Assembly (NCBI GenBank): GCA_003525885.1
Contig: DQIG01000176.1
Span: 1 to 8,649 of the forward strand
Direction: 5' to 3'
DNA length: 8,649 bases
Source of the DNA: Stenotrophomonas sp.
GTDB lineage: Bacteria > Pseudomonadota > Gammaproteobacteria > Xanthomonadales > Xanthomonadaceae
Under the pieces are notes generated by a model. That model was not told where the DNA came from, did not search any database, and worked only from the letters and a program-made list of their open reading frames with translations. How positions within the stretch are numbered: the first letter of the stretch is position 1; every line of letters begins with the position of its first letter. Position numbers and translations under genes: made by a program. Of this stretch, positions 6,577 through 8,649 are shown piece after piece.

Positions 6577-7970
6577 GTTCCCGAACGCGCCCGCGCAAGA
6601 CGGCCACGCCCCCCGCACCGCAGGAAAGCAGCCTGCTGCGCTGGCTGAAGGAGCGGCGTATCACCGAGGTCGAATGCCTGGTGCCGGACATCACCGGCAA
6701 CGCGCGCGGCAAGATCATTCCCGCTGACAAGTTCTCGCATGACTACGGTACGCGCCTGCCCGAAGGCATTTTCGCGACCACCGTCACCGGCGAGTTCCCT
6801 GACGACTACTACGAGCTGACCTCGCCGTCGGACTCGGACATGATGCTGCGCCCCGATCCGGATACGGTGCGCATGGTGCCGTGGGCGGCCGACGCCACCG
6901 CGCAGGTCATCCACGATTGCTATACCAAGAATGGCGAGCCGCACGAGCTGGCGCCACGCAACGTGTTGCGCCGCGTGCTCGCGGCCTATGCCGAACTGGG
7001 CCTGCGCCCGGTGGTGGCGCCGGAGCTGGAGTTCTTCCTGGTGCAGAAGAACACCGACCCGGACTTCCCGCTGCTGCCGCCGGCCGGCCGTTCCGGGCGC
7101 CCGGAAACCGCGCGGCAGTCGTACTCGATCGATGCGGTCAACGAGTTCGACCCGATCCTCGACCTGATGTACGACTACGCCGATGCGATGAAGCTGGACG
7201 TGGATACGCTGATCCACGAATCCGGTGCGGCGCAGCTGGAGGTCAACTTCACCCATGCCGATGCGATGGACCTGGCCGACCAGGTGTTCCTGTTCAAGCG
7301 CACCATGCGCGAAGCGGCGATGCGCCACGGGGTGTATGCCACGTTCCTGGCCAAGCCGATGGAGAACGAGCCGGGCAGTGCCATGCACATCCACCAGAGC
7401 CTGGTGCGGGTGAGCGATGGCAGCAACGTGTTCGCCGGTGAGACCGATGCCGAGGGCGAGTTCAGCCCGGTGTTCGGCCACTACCTGGGCGGCCTGCAGA
7501 AGTACGTGCCGCAGGCGATGGCGTTCTTCGCGCCGAACGTGAATTCCTATCGGCGGCTGGTGTTCGGTGAGGTCTCGCCGAGCAACGTGCACTGGGGCTA
7601 TGACAACCGCACCTGTGGGCTGCGCGTGCCGCTGGACACGCCGGAGAACATGCGCGTGGAAAGCCGTTTCGCCGGGTCCGATGCCAATCCCTACCTGGCG
7701 ATGGCCGCGACCCTGGCCTGCGGCCTGCTCGGCATCCGCGAGCGGCTGGCGCCGGATGCGCCGGTGACCGGCAGCGCCAAGGAACTGGGCTACAACCTGC
7801 CGCGCTCGCTGGGCGAGGCGCTGGACGGGCTGGAGCAGTGCAGCGAGCTGCAGGCGCTGCTGGGCGAGCGTTTCTGTCGCGCCTACATCTCGGTCAAGCG
7901 CAAGGAATACGAGACCTTTTTCCGTGTCATCAGCTCGTGGGAACGCGAGTTCCTGCTGCTGAACGTCTGA
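6573..7970 (+). CDS. puuA: Gamma-glutamylputrescine synthetase (glutamine synthetase family)
   Basis: PuuA joins glutamate to putrescine using ATP, giving gamma-glutamylputrescine, the entry step of the pathway. The 465-residue product is close to the E. coli enzyme in length. After a variable N-terminus comes the beta-grasp domain (about 20-120; VECLVPDITGNARGK, then PEGIF). The catalytic domain has PELEFF with metal-ligand Glu151 and Glu153, ESGAAQLEVNF, AMHIHQSL with His272 and His274, NSYRRL, NRTCGLRVP and RVESRFAGSDANPYLAMAATL (Glu363, Arg365). The ATG at 6573 is chosen because it overlaps the puuD stop as ATGA. The frame is open further upstream to 6468, but that would lie inside puuD. 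No strong ribosome-binding site precedes the ATG, consistent with coupling to puuD. Several glutamine-synthetase-like paralogs occur in polyamine loci, so the preferred diamine (putrescine or another) is inferred from context. Confidence 0.92.
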   Translation: MSSRTRPRKTATPPAPQESSLLRWLKERRITEVECLVPDITGNARGKIIPADKFSHDYGTRLPEGIFATTVTGEFPDDYYELTSPSDSDMMLRPDPDTVRMVPWAADATAQVIHDCYTKNGEPHELAPRNVLRRVLAAYAELGLRPVVAPELEFFLVQKNTDPDFPLLPPAGRSGRPETARQSYSIDAVNEFDPILDLMYDYADAMKLDVDTLIHESGAAQLEVNFTHADAMDLADQVFLFKRTMREAAMRHGVYATFLAKPMENEPGSAMHIHQSLVRVSDGSNVFAGETDAEGEFSPVFGHYLGGLQKYVPQAMAFFAPNVNSYRRLVFGEVSPSNVHWGYDNRTCGLRVPLDTPENMRVESRFAGSDANPYLAMAATLACGLLGIRERLAPDAPVTGSAKELGYNLPRSLGEALDGLEQCSELQALLGERFCRAYISVKRKEYETFFRVISSWEREFLLLNV

Positions 7971-8061
7971 GCATCCGGAATAGAAAAATCCGCCGCCGGG
8001 GGGTAGGCTGGCACCCGTCGCCGGCCCCGCCGGCCCCCCTTCCCGCATTCTGGAGCACCCG

Positions 8062-8649
8062 ATGAAGCTGCGTATCCTCACGCTCGGCCTGGCCTCCGCC
8101 ATGCTTGCCGCCTGCAGCGGTGGCAACGGCGGCGCGCAGGACAGCCAGGTCCTGAACGTCTACAACTACAGCGATTACATCGCCGAGGACACCATTCCGA
8201 CCTTCGAGAGGGAGAGCGGGATCAAGGTGACCTACGATGTGTTCGACAGCGATGAGATGGTTGAGACCAAGCTGCTGGCCGGCAACAGCGGCTACGACGT
8301 GGTGGTGCCGACCCTGAACTTCTTCGGTCGCCAGATCCAGGCCGGCGTGTTCCTGCCGCTGGACAAGAGCAGGATCCCGAACCTGGCCAATCTGGATCCG
8401 GCGGTGATGAAGCGCATCGCCACCCAGGACCCGGGCAACCAGTACGGTGTGCCGTACATGATCGGCACCACCGGCATCGGCTACAACGTCGACATGCTGA
8501 AGCAGCGCTTCGGCGGCAGCGCCGACATCGCCAACAGCTGGGACCTGGTGTTCAAGCCGGAGAACATCAGCAAGATGAAGGACTGCGGCGTGACCATCCT
8601 GGACACGCCGGCCGACATGATCCCGATCGCGCTGCATTACCTGGGCCTG
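8062..8649 (+). CDS. potF: Putrescine-binding lipoprotein of an ABC transporter (3' end outside window)
   Basis: The first 196 codons are in the window and run off the right edge; the family is about 370 residues. The protein is the substrate-binding component that delivers polyamine to a PotGHI-type ABC transporter, whose genes would be expected downstream. The signal sequence ends in a lipobox, LAAC, with Cys18 as the lipidated residue and Ser at +2. The mature part reads closely with E. coli PotF: LNVYNYSDYIA at 31-41, FERESGIKVTYDVFDSDE, SGYDVVVPT, LPLDKS, and VPYMIGTTGIGYN. SDY in the first ligand-binding segment favours putrescine (PotF type) over spermidine (PotD has TEY). E. coli PotF has Trp where Tyr36 lies, and Ser where Thr84 lies. 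GGAG stands six bases before the ATG. It follows puuA by 91 bases and may belong to the same transcript. Confidence 0.88.
   Translation, partial: MKLRILTLGLASAMLAACSGGNGGAQDSQVLNVYNYSDYIAEDTIPTFERESGIKVTYDVFDSDEMVETKLLAGNSGYDVVVPTLNFFGRQIQAGVFLPLDKSRIPNLANLDPAVMKRIATQDPGNQYGVPYMIGTTGIGYNVDMLKQRFGGSADIANSWDLVFKPENISKMKDCGVTILDTPADMIPIALHYLGL

Noticed and set aside
5650..6618. 322-codon minus-strand frame opposite puuD
   Set aside because: Antisense to PuuD, whose catalytic triad is intact; composition is that of a shadow frame.
8010..8034. TGGCAC sigma-54-like -24 box and a GCCGG/CCGGC hairpin between puuA and potF
   Set aside because: No -12 GC element at the right distance, and the hairpin has only five base pairs with no T-run, so it is not convincing as a terminator.
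6507..8126. 539-codon open frame on the minus strand opposite puuA
   Set aside because: It is antisense to a clear PuuA frame with all catalytic motifs; its His/Arg/Val-rich translation is typical of the complement of a high-GC gene and has no domain.
1..8649. CRISPR arrays, tRNA or rRNA genes, insertion sequences, phage or defence genes
   Set aside because: No regularly spaced repeats, cloverleaf-like sequence, transposase or nuclease motifs were found on either strand.

Overview
The window reads as chromosomal DNA of a high-GC gammaproteobacterium, most likely Stenotrophomonas or a close relative in the Xanthomonadaceae. This rests on codon choice, on the form of the polyamine genes and on general resemblance; no marker gene is present to prove it. 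It has two halves of different character.

Left half (1 to about 4300). Two paralogous membrane proteins lie on the minus strand, at 1-1452 (3' end outside the window) and 2558-4144. Both have an N-terminal MASE1 membrane domain and a C-terminal region that aligns by eye with the HisKA_3/HATPase core of UhpB/NarX-type histidine kinases. In both, the phospho-accepting His of the H-box is Gly, the N-box Asn is lost and no DxG ATP-binding motif is visible. They look like a tandem pair of MASE1 pseudokinases. Both appear to start at a TTG at the same alignment position, and both carry a similar TTGCRY-N15-GATAAY element upstream. Between them, on the plus strand, sits a gene for a small exported protein of unknown function (1974-2399). 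It is convergent with the second MASE1 gene across a strong hairpin and divergent from the first across a 521-base gap in which I find no gene.

Right half (4376 to the end). This is a polyamine catabolism and uptake locus of the gamma-glutamylated putrescine (Puu) pathway. puuB (gamma-glutamylputrescine oxidase) is on the minus strand and diverges from puuD (gamma-glutamyl-GABA hydrolase), puuA (gamma-glutamylputrescine synthetase) and the start of a potF-like putrescine-binding lipoprotein, which runs off the right edge. puuD and puuA overlap by ATGA and should be co-translated. The potF-like protein would capture putrescine, PuuA glutamylates it, PuuB oxidises the product, an aldehyde dehydrogenase (not in the window) would follow, and PuuD releases GABA. 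The 161-base puuB/puuD gap holds a direct repeat that could be an operator.

The most notable content is the pseudokinase pair with the exported-protein gene between them. The polyamine locus is conventional except that its binding protein is predicted to be a lipoprotein.
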